Shown here: one piece after another, positions 56,038 to 63,999 of the stretch
Layout of the letters: each line of letters starts with the position of its first letter
Numbering within the stretch: position 1 is the first letter of the stretch
Assembly: GCA_017860295.1 (NCBI GenBank)
Contig: JAFNAS010000012.1
Location: 186,001 to 250,000 of the forward strand
DNA from: Bacteroidota bacterium
GTDB taxonomy: Bacteria > Bacteroidota > Bacteroidia > Bacteroidales > Paludibacteraceae
DNA length: 64,000 bases
Direction: 5' to 3'
Position numbers and translations under genes: made by a program
The notes under the pieces: generated by a model
Told to the model about the DNA's origin: nothing
Seen by the model: only the letters and a program-made list of their open reading frames with translations
Database searches by the model: none

Positions 56038-57105
56038 ATGAAAAAACACAATTTTAATGCGGGGCCTTCTGTCTTGCCTCAGTTTACGATTGAAAATACA
56101 GCCAAAGCTGTTCTCGATTTTAATGGTATAGGACTTTCAATCATGGAAATCAGCCACCGTTCGAAAGATTTTCAGCCGGTAGTTGACGAAGCTGTAGCTC
56201 TAGTAAAAGAACTGTTGTCGATTCCGGAAGGATACTCGGTACTTTTCTTAGGAGGTGGTGCGAGTCTTCAATTCTGTATGGTACCTTTCAACTTATTGGA
56301 AAAAAAAGCCGCCTATTTGAATACCGGTACTTGGGCGAGCAAAGCAGAAAAAGAAGCGAAATTGTTTGGCGAAGTTGTTGAAGTTGCTTCTTCCAAAGAA
56401 GCTAACTTTACATACGTACCTAAAGGCTTTACCATTCCTGCAGATGCAGATTATTTCCACATTACGACAAACAATACTATTTTCGGAACTGAAATTCATC
56501 AAGATTTGGATTCCCCGGTTCCTGTGATCGCCGACATGTCATCCGATATTTTGTCTCGCCCGATAGACGTTTCCAAATATGGTCTGATTTATGCAGGAGC
56601 TCAGAAAAACCTTGGCCCTGCAGGTGTTACTATAGTAATTGTAAAAGACGAATTGCTAGGTAAAGTGAGCCGTCCGATTCCGACAATGTTGGATTATCGC
56701 ACTCATATCAAGGAAGGTTCTATGTTTAATACGCCTCCTGTTGTTCCTATTTATGCCTCTTTACAGACCTTGAAATGGATGAAAGATCTGGGTGGCGTAA
56801 AAGTGATGGAAAAGATGAATGTAGATAAGGCTTCTCTTTTGTACGACGAAATCGACCGCAACAAACTATTCGTCGGTACGGCAGCAATTGAAGATCGTTC
56901 GTATATGAACATTTGCTTCGTAATGAAGGAAGAATACAAAGAACTGGAAGAAGAATTCGGTAAATTTGCTATAGCCAAAGGAATGGTTGGTATAAAAGGT
57001 CACCGGTCTGTAGGCGGTTTCAGAGCATCTACCTACAATGCACTTCCGAAAGAAAGTGTAGTGGCGTTGATCGATGCCATGAAAGAATTTGAAAAATTGC
57101 ACTAA
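56038..57105 (+). CDS. serC: Phosphoserine aminotransferase
   Basis: SerC transaminates 3-phosphohydroxypyruvate to phosphoserine with PLP. Start [14 protein letters not shown] is characteristic, followed by [33 protein letters not shown], and the PLP lysine in [30 protein letters not shown] is near the end. 355 residues is normal. The start at 56038 fits homologs better than the track's 55969. serA and ridA follow on the same strand. Confidence 0.97.
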   Translation: MKKHNFNAGPSVLPQFTIENTAKAVLDFNGIGLSIMEISHRSKDFQPVVDEAVALVKELLSIPEGYSVLFLGGGASLQFCMVPFNLLEKKAAYLNTGTWASKAEKEAKLFGEVVEVASSKEANFTYVPKGFTIPADADYFHITTNNTIFGTEIHQDLDSPVPVIADMSSDILSRPIDVSKYGLIYAGAQKNLGPAGVTIVIVKDELLGKVSRPIPTMLDYRTHIKEGSMFNTPPVVPIYASLQTLKWMKDLGGVKVMEKMNVDKASLLYDEIDRNKLFVGTAAIEDRSYMNICFVMKEEYKELEEEFGKFAIAKGMVGIKGHRSVGGFRASTYNALPKESVVALIDAMKEFEKLH

Positions 57106-57124
57106 ATAATATTCGATTGAATAT

Positions 57125-57167
57125 GAAACCCTCCTACAATCATTGATATGATAGAGTGGAGGGTTTC
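57125..57167 (+). terminator. hairpin between serC and serA, weak terminator or attenuator
   Basis: GAAACCCTCC pairs with GGAGGGTTTC 10 for 10 with a long loop. The tail GTCATTCTT is not U-rich, so it would be partial at best. The serA ATG follows 30 bases on. Confidence 0.45.
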
Positions 57168-57197
57168 GTCATTCTTACAACTAAATATTTTATAACT

Positions 57198-58118
57198 ATG
57201 AAGATTCTTGTAGCAACCGACAAACCGTTTGCTAAGGCGGCAACGGATGGGATCAGAAAGATTACGGAAGAAGCCGGCTATGAACTGGCTTTACTGGAAA
57301 AGTATGGTGATATCAATAATTTTTATGCCGCTGTGGCTGATGCCGATGCATTGATTGTTCGTTCGGACAAAGTGACGCAAGAGGTGATTGATGCTGCAAA
57401 AAAGCTTAAAATTGTGGTTCGCGCAGGAGCTGGTTACGACAACCTGGATCTTGCAGCTTGCACGGCTCGTGGTATTGTGGCAATGAATACTCCCGGTCAG
57501 AATTCAAATGCAGTTGCAGAACTAGCTTTGGGTTTGATGGTGTATATGGCTCGTAATGGCTTTCAGCCGGGTACCGGAAGTGAGTTGAAAGGGAAAAAAC
57601 TGGGTATCCATGCGTATGGTAATGTAGGAAAATTGGTGGCTCATATTGCAAAAGGTTTCGGTATGGAAATCTATGCTTTCGATCCTTTTGTGCCTGCCGA
57701 AGTTATTGAAAAAGATGGGGCGAAGGCTGTTGCTTCGATCGAGGAGTTGTACAGTACCTGTAATTATGTCTCTTTGCATATTCCGGCTACGGCAGAGACT
57801 AAAAAATCGATAGGGTATGATTTGCTGTCGAAGATGCCGAAGGGTGGTTGCTTGGTAAATACAGCCCGCAAAGAGGTGATTGACGAAGAAGGTCTTGCTA
57901 AGATTTTGGAAGAACGTTCCGATCTGAAATATGTGACCGACATTATTCCGGATTCACACGCAACATTGGCTGAAAAATTCGGAACCCGCTATTTTTCGAC
58001 ACCAAAGAAAATGGGTGCAGAAACAGGCGAAGCGAATGTTAATGCCGGTTTGGCTGCAGCCAATCAAATTGTCTCTTTCTTAAAGACTGGCGATAAAAAA
58101 TTTCAGGTTAACAAATAA
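57198..58118 (+). CDS. serA: D-3-phosphoglycerate dehydrogenase, short form
   Basis: SerA starts serine synthesis by oxidising 3-phosphoglycerate. 306 residues from ATG 57198 (MKILVATDKPFAKAATDG). NAD site: GKKLGIHAYGNVGKLVAHIAKGFGMEIYAFD. Catalytic Arg in RAGAGYDNLD, second Arg in LVNTARKEVIDEEGL. The usual TPHIGxST with catalytic His reads TPKKMGAETGEAN, so Lys replaces His; this Lys variant is known from Bacteroidales and some protists. The C-terminal ACT domain is absent, so serine feedback as in E. coli is unlikely. Confidence 0.94.
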   Translation: MKILVATDKPFAKAATDGIRKITEEAGYELALLEKYGDINNFYAAVADADALIVRSDKVTQEVIDAAKKLKIVVRAGAGYDNLDLAACTARGIVAMNTPGQNSNAVAELALGLMVYMARNGFQPGTGSELKGKKLGIHAYGNVGKLVAHIAKGFGMEIYAFDPFVPAEVIEKDGAKAVASIEELYSTCNYVSLHIPATAETKKSIGYDLLSKMPKGGCLVNTARKEVIDEEGLAKILEERSDLKYVTDIIPDSHATLAEKFGTRYFSTPKKMGAETGEANVNAGLAAANQIVSFLKTGDKKFQVNK

Positions 58119-58124
58119 TCGACG

Positions 58125-58502
58125 ATGAAACGAATTATTTCAACCCCGAATGCTCCGGCAGCTATCGGACCCTACAGTCAAGCGGTGGAGGCAAATGGCA
58201 CGTTGTATGTCTCAGGACAAATACCCATTGACCCGACTACCGGGAAGCTGGTAGACGGCGATGTGATGGCACAGGCGCAACAGGTTTTCCTCAATATAAA
58301 AGCAATTCTGGATGAAGCAGGATATTCTTTTGCCGATGTGGTGAAATCAACCGTTTATTTGGCGGATATGGTCTATTTTGCCGATGTGAATGCCGTGTAT
58401 AGAGAGCATTATCAGACGGAGTGTCCGGCTAGAGCTGCCTTTGCAGTAAAGGGGCTTCCTCTTGGTTCGCTTGTCGAAATAGAAACGATAGCAGTGAAGT
58501 AA
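58125..58502 (+). CDS. ridA: RidA-family enamine/imine deaminase
   Basis: 125 residues. RidA hydrolyses reactive 2-aminoacrylate enamines from PLP enzymes such as serine dehydratase. Start MKRIISTPNAPAAIGPYSQAVEANGTLYVSGQIPIDP, active-site Arg in ECPARAAFAVKGLPLGSLVEIETIA. Placed 6 bases after serA, so it is cotranscribed with the serine genes. Confidence 0.95.
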   Translation: MKRIISTPNAPAAIGPYSQAVEANGTLYVSGQIPIDPTTGKLVDGDVMAQAQQVFLNIKAILDEAGYSFADVVKSTVYLADMVYFADVNAVYREHYQTECPARAAFAVKGLPLGSLVEIETIAVK

Positions 58503-58522
58503 AATCGTATTTCTTCATATTC

Positions 58523-58574
58523 AGAAAGCCGCAAAGAATAAAATTTTATCTTTTGCGGCTTTCTAGTTCTTTTT
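58523..58574 (+). terminator. rho-independent terminator after ridA
   Basis: GAAAGCCGCAAA pairs with TTTGCGGCTTTC across an AT loop; a TAGTTCTTTTT tail follows. Confidence 0.85.
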
Positions 58575-58630
58575 ATTTCAATCCGTTGTGTGGGTCTATG
58601 TGTTTTAGTCGACAAAATAGGCCGATAGTA

Positions 58631-58661
58631 TTTGCTGATTTCAAAAATATAGCTACCTTTG
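58631..58661 (+). promoter_or_regulatory. tRNA-Leu promoter, TTTG-N19-TACCTTTG
   Basis: TTTG at 58631-58634 and TACCTTTG at 58654-58661 give a textbook Bacteroidota promoter with a 19-base spacer; the tRNA starts 12 bases later. Confidence 0.8.
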
Positions 58662-58672
58662 CAACCGCAAAA

Positions 58673-58756
58673 GCCCAGATGGCGGAATTGGTAGACGCGC
58701 TGGTCTCAAACACCAGTGGATTCACTTCCATGCCGGTTCGATCCCGGCTCTGGGTA
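58673..58756 (+). tRNA. tRNA-Leu (anticodon CAA)
   Basis: 84 bases with acceptor GCCCAGA / TCTGGGT (one G-U), anticodon loop TCTCAAACA with CAA, the long variable arm of leucine tRNAs (GTGGATTCACTTCCAT) and T-arm GCCGGTTCGATCCCGGC. No CCA encoded. Confidence 0.96.
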
Positions 58757-58763
58757 CTTCCCA

Positions 58764-58811
58764 AAACAACCCTAATTGATACACATCAGTTAGGGTTGTT
58801 TGCTTTTATGC
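58764..58811 (+). terminator. rho-independent terminator after tRNA-Leu
   Basis: AAACAACCCTAATTGAT pairs with ATCAGTTAGGGTTGTTT, 17 pairs with one G-U and loop ACAC, then TGCTTTTATG. Confidence 0.9.
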
Positions 58812-59051
58812 TTTCCTGTTTATGCGATACCGGCTCATCCTTAAAAATTGGTCTTTCCTGTTAAGGCATATAGATAAGCGGAACTAATCTCTATTTTCCC
58901 GTTTCATCGACTGATTTTAGCTGCTCATACTTTTAAACGCGTGAAGTCTGTGTTTTTTATCTACTTTTGGGGATAATTTTATATTACATTGGGTTGTCTG
59001 TTGGCTACAGTGGACACGAATGTATTAGTTTGTTTCTAACTTGATAGTGTA

Positions 59052-59660
59052 ATGGCAAATAAATCCGCAGTGTTTCCTCGTCAGGAGGATAAGACGATTG
59101 CATATCTGAAGAATATAGTAAAGAGTCCGTTTATCGAAGTAGGCGATTATTCGTTCTATCATGATTTTGAAAATCCCCTCGATTTCGAACGTAAGTGTGT
59201 GTTGTATCACTATCCATACGTGAATAATGATCGCCTCAAGATTGGAAAATTTTGCTCTATTGCAAACGGTGCAAAGTTTTTGTTTAATGGAGCAAATCAT
59301 ACGCTCGGTTCGTTGTCAACGTATCCGTTTCCGGTGATGGCCGGAGAGTGGGATTTGGATGTACCTGTAACCAATGCCTGGGATAATAAAGGAGATATTG
59401 TTGTCGGTAACGATGTCTGGATCGGATTTGAGGCGGTGATACTGGCTGGCGTTACCATTGGCGATGGAGCCATTATCGGTTCGCATGCGGTGGTGACCAA
59501 AGATGTTGCACCCTATTCCATTGTGGGGGGAGTGCCGGCGAAATTAATCCGGAAACGTTTTTCAGATGAAAAAATAGATGAACTGTTACGCATGGCATGG
59601 TGGAACTGGAGCGAAGAGCAAATTAGGTGCAATTTGAATAAGATAATGGGATTGGAATGA
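59052..59660 (+). CDS. CatB/Vat-like hexapeptide acetyltransferase (xenobiotic acetyltransferase family)
   Basis: 202 residues of left-handed beta-helix hexapeptide repeats. KIGKFCSIANGAKFLFNGANHTLGSLSTYPFPVMAGEW has the family His. IVVGNDVWIGFEAVILAGVTIGDGAIIGSHAVVTKDVAPYSIVGGVPAKLIRKRFSDEKIDELL is diagnostic of CatB/Vat proteins, which acetylate chloramphenicol or streptogramin A. Many chromosomal members are of unknown substrate, so resistance is possible, not proven. Confidence 0.92.
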   Translation: MANKSAVFPRQEDKTIAYLKNIVKSPFIEVGDYSFYHDFENPLDFERKCVLYHYPYVNNDRLKIGKFCSIANGAKFLFNGANHTLGSLSTYPFPVMAGEWDLDVPVTNAWDNKGDIVVGNDVWIGFEAVILAGVTIGDGAIIGSHAVVTKDVAPYSIVGGVPAKLIRKRFSDEKIDELLRMAWWNWSEEQIRCNLNKIMGLE

Positions 59661-59706
59661 TTTGCGATGATAGGCGAATCGGATGTTTGCTTTTATGGTC
59701 GGAAAC

Positions 59707-59746
59707 AAAGAAAGGATTGCTCCCTCACGGAGGCAATCCTTTCTTT
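59707..59746. terminator. bidirectional terminator between CatB-like gene and metY
   Basis: AAAGAAAGGATTGCTCC pairs with GGAGGCAATCCTTTCTTT with one bulged base; U-runs lie on both strands. It serves the two convergent genes. Confidence 0.85.
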
Positions 59747-59768
59747 TGTAATTAAATCAAGCCGTGTG

Positions 59769-61055
59769 TTAATAGGCTTTTTCGAGCGCCTGAGCAATAT
59801 CATCAATAATGTCGTTTGCGTTTTCGATGCCCACCGAGAAGCGGATCAGGTCGGGAGCTACCCCTGCGGCGATCAGCTGTTCGTCGCTGAGCTGGCGGTG
59901 GGTATGGCTGGCCGGGTGAAGCACCGAGGTGCGGGCGTCGGCTACGTGTGTGACAATTGCTGCCAGTTGCAGGTTATCCATAAAACGAATGGAGTTTTCG
60001 CGACCGCCTTTCAGTCCGAAGGTAAGTACGCCACACGAACCGTTGGGCAGGTATTTTTGTCCCAGTTCGTAATATGTATCGCCCTTTAGACCGCAATAGT
60101 GAACCCAGGCTACGCGTTCGTCCTTGCTCAGGTATTCGGCCACTTTCTGCGCATTTTCGCAGTGACGCGGCATCCGCAGGTGCAACGACTCCAGTCCGAG
60201 GTTGATAAGAAATGCGTTGTTTGGTGCCTGAATAGAGCCTAAGTCACGCATCAGTTGCACGGTAGCTTTGGTGATGTAGGCCATTTTGCCGAAACTTTGC
60301 GTATAGATCAATCCGTGATACGAATCGTCGGGAGCAGTCAGTCCGGAGAATTTGTCGGCATAAGCATCCCAGTCGAAATTGCCACTATCGACCAGTGCAC
60401 CGCCTACCGTGCTGGCGTGTCCGTCCATATATTTGGTAGTGGAGTGGGTGACGATATCGGCGCCCCATTCGAACGGACGGCAATTGATCGGGGTAGCAAA
60501 GGTATTGTCCACAATCAACGGTACGCCTTGGCTATGGGCTATCTTTGCCACCTTTTCTATATCCAGCACGGCCAGTCCTGGATTGGCAATGGTTTCGGCA
60601 AAAAATGCTTTGGTATTGGGTCGGAATGCGGTCTTGATCTCCTCTTCGGAAGCATCCTGATCGACAAAGGTTACTGCGATGCCCAACTTCTTCATGGTGA
60701 CGGCAAACAGGTTGAAGGTTCCTCCGTAGATGGCGGTGGTGCTTACAAAATGGTCACCGGCTGAGCAGATGTTGAAGATGGCATAAAAGTTGGCCGCTTG
60801 TCCCGATGCAGTGAGCATGGCTCCCACGCCACCCTCGAGTGCTGCAATTTTAGCTGCTACCGCGTCGTTGGTGGGATTTTGCAGGCGGGTATAGAAATAG
60901 CCGCTCTCTTCCAGATCGAACAATTTTCCCATCTGTTCGCTGGTGTCGTATTTGAAAGTGGTACTTTGGTAGATAGGCAGTACACGCGGTTCGCCTTTTT
61001 TCGGTTGCCATCCGCCCTGTATGCAAATAGTTTCCAGACTTTGTTTTGTTTTCAT
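59769..61055 (-). CDS. metY: O-acetylhomoserine (thiol)-lyase / cysteine synthase, MetY type
   Basis: A PLP Cys/Met-metabolism enzyme that puts sulfide on O-acetylhomoserine to form homocysteine. Start TKQSLETICIQGGWQPKKGEPRVLPIYQSTTFKYDT, then YFYTRLQNPTNDAVAAKIAALEGG, IVTHSTTKYMDGHASTVGGALVDSG (PLP Lys), and QLSDEQLIAAGVAPDLIRFSVGIENANDI. 428 residues. It lies 46 bases after the ThrE pair and may be their operon partner. Confidence 0.95.
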   Translation of the reverse strand: MKTKQSLETICIQGGWQPKKGEPRVLPIYQSTTFKYDTSEQMGKLFDLEESGYFYTRLQNPTNDAVAAKIAALEGGVGAMLTASGQAANFYAIFNICSAGDHFVSTTAIYGGTFNLFAVTMKKLGIAVTFVDQDASEEEIKTAFRPNTKAFFAETIANPGLAVLDIEKVAKIAHSQGVPLIVDNTFATPINCRPFEWGADIVTHSTTKYMDGHASTVGGALVDSGNFDWDAYADKFSGLTAPDDSYHGLIYTQSFGKMAYITKATVQLMRDLGSIQAPNNAFLINLGLESLHLRMPRHCENAQKVAEYLSKDERVAWVHYCGLKGDTYYELGQKYLPNGSCGVLTFGLKGGRENSIRFMDNLQLAAIVTHVADARTSVLHPASHTHRQLSDEQLIAAGVAPDLIRFSVGIENANDIIDDIAQALEKAY

Positions 61056-61101
61056 GATTTTATTGATGTTTCAATAATGTTGTTGTTTATTTCTGTTCAG
61101 C

Positions 61102-61599
61102 TTAATTTTCGTATGCCCGTCGGGTGAGCGAATGCGAGCGGGTATGAAAGATGAACATCGGTAGTGTGGCTCCGATGGCCAGCAAGAAGATAACGGTAAA
61201 TGTAACGATTCCGTTTGAGAAAAACATCTCCATATACTTGACCTTCAAGTCGGGCTGATTCATGTTTTGCAGAAACATGATTTGCGAAAAGATGGTGTTG
61301 TAGGCATACTTTCCCGGAATCATAGGCAACAGAGCCGGAATAAAAATCACGGTGGTAGGGCAATAGATCGGTTTGCCCAGCCAGAGACTGCCGAAACCGA
61401 TAATCAGTCCGCTGACAAGCGATGCCGATGCAATATCGATATTCATATAGGTCATCAGGCAAAAGCGGCAGGCGTGACCGATAGCGCCCAATAAAGCAAT
61501 GAACTTAAAAGCCCGTTTGGGTGGATTGGAAATGGCGCCGAATCCGATGGCAGCGATGGCACCGAATAATCCGTCGGAGAGTATATCGAATAATATCAT
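61102..61599 (-). CDS. Threonine/serine exporter, ThrE C-terminal-type subunit (DUF3815)
   Basis: 165 residues with about four to five helices: ILSDGLFGAIAAIGFGAISNPPKRAFKFIALLGAIGHACRF, ASLVSGLIIGFGSLWLGKPIYCPTTVIFIPALLPMIPGKYAYNTI. These correspond to the second half of Corynebacterium ThrE, here a separate protein. Four-base overlap with the next gene shows they are coupled; the two would form one exporter. Confidence 0.92.
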   Translation of the reverse strand: MILFDILSDGLFGAIAAIGFGAISNPPKRAFKFIALLGAIGHACRFCLMTYMNIDIASASLVSGLIIGFGSLWLGKPIYCPTTVIFIPALLPMIPGKYAYNTIFSQIMFLQNMNQPDLKVKYMEMFFSNGIVTFTVIFLLAIGATLPMFIFHTRSHSLTRRAYEN

Positions 61600-62342
61600 A
61601 CTAAACTATTTGTAAAAAGAAACAAGGTGAACGAAAGCCCAATAGCGATACAGATAATGAGCAGAAGGGCATTGGTAAGTCGGCTGATACCGGTGAGGGT
61701 ATGTCCTTCGATGATGTCTATCACGCCGTTAATAAGCGGAACGCCCGGAATCAGATAAAGTACGCTGGTGGCCAGTGCTATTTCGGATGTGGTATCGAAA
61801 AGCAGGGCGGTGGACGAAATCATGGAGGCGATGAAGGACGAAACGATAAAGATAATGTAGTGGTTGACCTTTCGTTCCTGCAGCAATATGCGGGCATAGA
61901 ATCCGACGAAAGTGGCGATGCACACAATCAGCATCGACAGAGCATCGCCGCCGAACAGGCGGCAGAATGATGCGTTGGCCAGTCCTACCAATAAGATTAC
62001 CAACCATCGGTTCATTCGCGGAGCCGAAATGATTTTGTTGTATTTTTCTTTTATCTCTTCAAAAGTAAGCCGGCGATCGACCGCTTCCCAACTCAATCCG
62101 CTCAGTTCGGAGTTGTGTTCGAAACTGATGGGCAGTGCCGGAATCTCGACTACTTCGCTAAATATCTGTTGGGTCTCGTTCTTTTGTATGGTAAGAATAA
62201 TGCTTTTTTGGAACACGCTGATATTTACATCGAAATTCAATGCGTCGCCCAACCGTTTGGTATTGCGTATTACCCGGGAGGTATGTATGCCGCAGCCCAT
62301 TTGATGCGCGGCATATTCAGCCACAAATTTTACCTGATCCAT
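61596..62342 (-). CDS. Threonine/serine exporter, ThrE N-terminal-type subunit (DUF1212)
   Basis: About 248 residues from the ATG at 62342 (MDQVKFVAEYAAHQMGCGIHTSRVIRN). The cytoplasmic first 120 residues (LSGLSWEAVDRRLTFEEIKEKYNKI) precede five helices (WLVILLVGLANASFCRLFGGD; LYLIPGVPLINGVIDIIEGHTLTGISR). This is the first half of ThrE. The track start is 13 codons earlier and has no homology. Its stop overlaps the start of the second subunit. Confidence 0.92.
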   Translation of the reverse strand: MDQVKFVAEYAAHQMGCGIHTSRVIRNTKRLGDALNFDVNISVFQKSIILTIQKNETQQIFSEVVEIPALPISFEHNSELSGLSWEAVDRRLTFEEIKEKYNKIISAPRMNRWLVILLVGLANASFCRLFGGDALSMLIVCIATFVGFYARILLQERKVNHYIIFIVSSFIASMISSTALLFDTTSEIALATSVLYLIPGVPLINGVIDIIEGHTLTGISRLTNALLLIICIAIGLSFTLFLFTNSLV

Positions 62343-62609
62343 TAAAACTAATCTATTATCGCAGTGTCTCTGAACTCGCATCAGCAGGCATCACGGGTTT
62401 TAAACTACACTTTACTATATTGCTCACACAATGTCTTTGCTCTTTTTTGCGACGGCGTTCCTCCTTTGGGTAAAGATAGGATAACTCCGGGGGCGACAGT
62501 TTGGCTCGAAATGTTGTAAAAAAGCTATTGCAGCACGACTGTCGGGAATGGGTATCGGATTATTTTTTAATTACTTGCGGAGACTATGATATGACGTCCG
62601 ATACAGTTG

Positions 62610-62617
62610 CAAAAGTA
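62610..62617 (-). promoter_or_regulatory. candidate -7 element for the ThrE/metY operon
   Basis: The minus strand reads TACTTTTG. No convincing -33. Leader to the ATG at 62342 is about 260 bases. Confidence 0.35.
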
Positions 62618-62785
62618 ACAACTATTTTCGGAATAAAAAAGCTGATCGAGTCATTTTCAGGGGAGTAAAGCGATTTTTCTTGTCGTTTTTACCGATTGTC
62701 GACCGACCGGCATTCCTTTCTATACCATATTTGTGGTATACAAAATACTCTATGTGTGGGATTGTTTTGGGGTATGGCGAGGGTG

Positions 62786-62793
62786 TATTTTTG
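62786..62793 (+). promoter_or_regulatory. candidate -7 element TATTTTTG for the DUF4395 gene
   Basis: TATTTTTG matches TAnnTTTG; TTTG at 62766-62769 is 16 bases upstream, slightly short. The ATG is 31 bases downstream. Confidence 0.45.
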
Positions 62794-62824
62794 TATTGTA
62801 TAATAATACTCAATAATACCGAAT

Positions 62825-63298
62825 ATGAAACTCGATGCAATATGCCCCATCAATAATAAAAAAGTAGACGAAAACGTTGCTCGTGTCAATGCGGCTGTAA
62901 CCGTACTGCTTTTAATTCTGTTTTTCGTCAGTGCTTATCCTCCGATTGTGCTGTTTCTTTTAGCCGACTTTCTGTTGCGCGGTTTCGACCTGGCTGCTTA
63001 CAGTCCCATTGCCATTGCATCACGAAAATTGGTGACTCGTCTGTCGCTTCGACCCAAAGTAATCAATGCCGGACCTAAATTCTTTGCGGCTAAAGTAGGC
63101 GCTTTGTTTAGTTTGTCGGTACTGGTTTTTGCTTTGTTGGGTCAAACCCAACTGGCCTTTGCTTTTAGCGTAATTTTTGGAATATGCGCTTTTTTAGAAG
63201 CGGCTTTTGGCTTTTGTCTGGCTTGCAAAATATATCCGTATACATATAAGCTGACTCATTTGTTCACATATAGAACCAGATTCCGGGTAAAAAGTTAA
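62825..63298 (+). CDS. DUF4395-family membrane protein
   Basis: 157 residues. The N-terminus MKLDAICPINNKKVDENVARVNA carries the conserved CPI motif near a cysteine, followed by four helices (VLLLILFFVSAYPPIVLFLLADFL; KVGALFSLSVLVFALLG; LAFAFSVIFGICAFLEAAFGFCLACKIY) and the C-terminal CLxCK. Function unknown; relatives are near thioredoxin-like genes in some genomes. Confidence 0.9.
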   Translation: MKLDAICPINNKKVDENVARVNAAVTVLLLILFFVSAYPPIVLFLLADFLLRGFDLAAYSPIAIASRKLVTRLSLRPKVINAGPKFFAAKVGALFSLSVLVFALLGQTQLAFAFSVIFGICAFLEAAFGFCLACKIYPYTYKLTHLFTYRTRFRVKS

Positions 63299-63321
63299 GG
63301 GTAAAAGCTTACTTTTGCATT

Positions 63322-63468
63322 ATGACAACAACCAGAAGGCATTATAGCCGTGAGTTCAAGGAGAACGTGGTTAAATTGAGTTACGAGCACAGTAACATAT
63401 CCGATTTAGCCAGAGAGTTATGAATTTGTGCGAACTCACTGTTCCGATGGCGAGAAGAGTGGACATAG
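63322..63468 (+). pseudogene. IS3-family OrfA transposase relic
   Basis: MTTTRRHYSREFKENVVKLSYEHSNISDLAREL is the HTH start of an IS3/IS150-type OrfA. It meets TGA at 63421, after which the same frame continues ICANSLFRWREEWT to TAG. The TGA interrupts the expected ELGI-like segment, and no OrfB follows. A dead insertion fragment. Confidence 0.75.
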
Positions 63469-63670
63469 TAACTAAAAGAATTTCTTTGTTCTGTTGTATA
63501 GTACAGGTATCCTTGCTAGTTTTCCAGTTGGCTGGATGAGCAACCATTCTGCCATCGGCACCCATAGAGGTTGTCTGGTCCTTGCGGTTGGGCTTTTGTG
63601 CTTGTACATTTTCACCAATGGCAAGCGACACAAGCAATGTACAAAGTACTATGATTCGAATATTTTTCAT
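63469..63670 (-). pseudogene. Truncated secreted-protein gene next to the IS relic
   Basis: The minus-strand ORF starts MKNIRIIVLCTLLVSLAIGENVQAQKPN, a clean signal peptide, then RKDQTTSMGADGRMVAHPANWKTSKD. After about 67 residues it runs into the antisense of the IS relic, so the downstream part of the gene has been lost. The original function is not known. Confidence 0.55.
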
Positions 63671-63696
63671 ACGTCGCTGATCTTCGATTGTGCATG

Positions 63697-63999
63697 TTAA
63701 TAGTATTTGTCGATTCCACCAAATCCTAAAATGAGTTTGTTGTCCTGTGTTTTTTGAATAAAGTTAGCCAGTCGTTTGGTGAATTCTTCGGGTCGTTTTC
63801 TTGCACTATCAATGTACGCAATTCGTATTCGTTTGTATGGTTCTGAAAATTTCAGATAGTTATTCCAGGCTGTTTCGTCTTTCTTTATTTCATCTAAAAT
63901 GTCCAATGGAAAAACATACTCTGTTGAAATAATTTCTTGAACTGTTTGAACAAATGAATGATGAATCAGATTATTTTCGGCTAACCATTTCAGTCGTTC
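63697..63999 (-). CDS. YdeI/OmdA-family protein, partial at the window edge
   Basis: The frame is open from the window edge to TAA at 63697. KDETAWNNYLKFSEPYKRIRIAYIDSARKRPEEFTKRLANFIQKTQDNKLILGFGGIDKYY is the conserved C-terminus of YdeI/OmpD-associated proteins (bacteriocin-protection family). Only about 100 C-terminal residues are inside the window; the track's ATG at 63906 is internal. Confidence 0.8.
   Translation of the reverse strand, partial: ERLKWLAENNLIHHSFVQTVQEIISTEYVFPLDILDEIKKDETAWNNYLKFSEPYKRIRIAYIDSARKRPEEFTKRLANFIQKTQDNKLILGFGGIDKYY

Larger units (their letters stand above)
62382..62824. other. 443-base divergent intergenic region
   Basis: The minus strand carries a TACTTTTG element at 62617-62610, which would give the ThrE-metY operon a leader of about 260 bases. 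The plus strand has TATTTTTG at 62786 for the DUF4395 gene. The long leader is GC-mixed and could hold a structured RNA, but no known riboswitch motif could be matched by eye. Confidence 0.5.

Noticed and set aside
62343-62609. SAM or other known riboswitch in the ThrE/metY leader
   Set aside because: No conserved riboswitch core could be matched by eye; only the length is suggestive.
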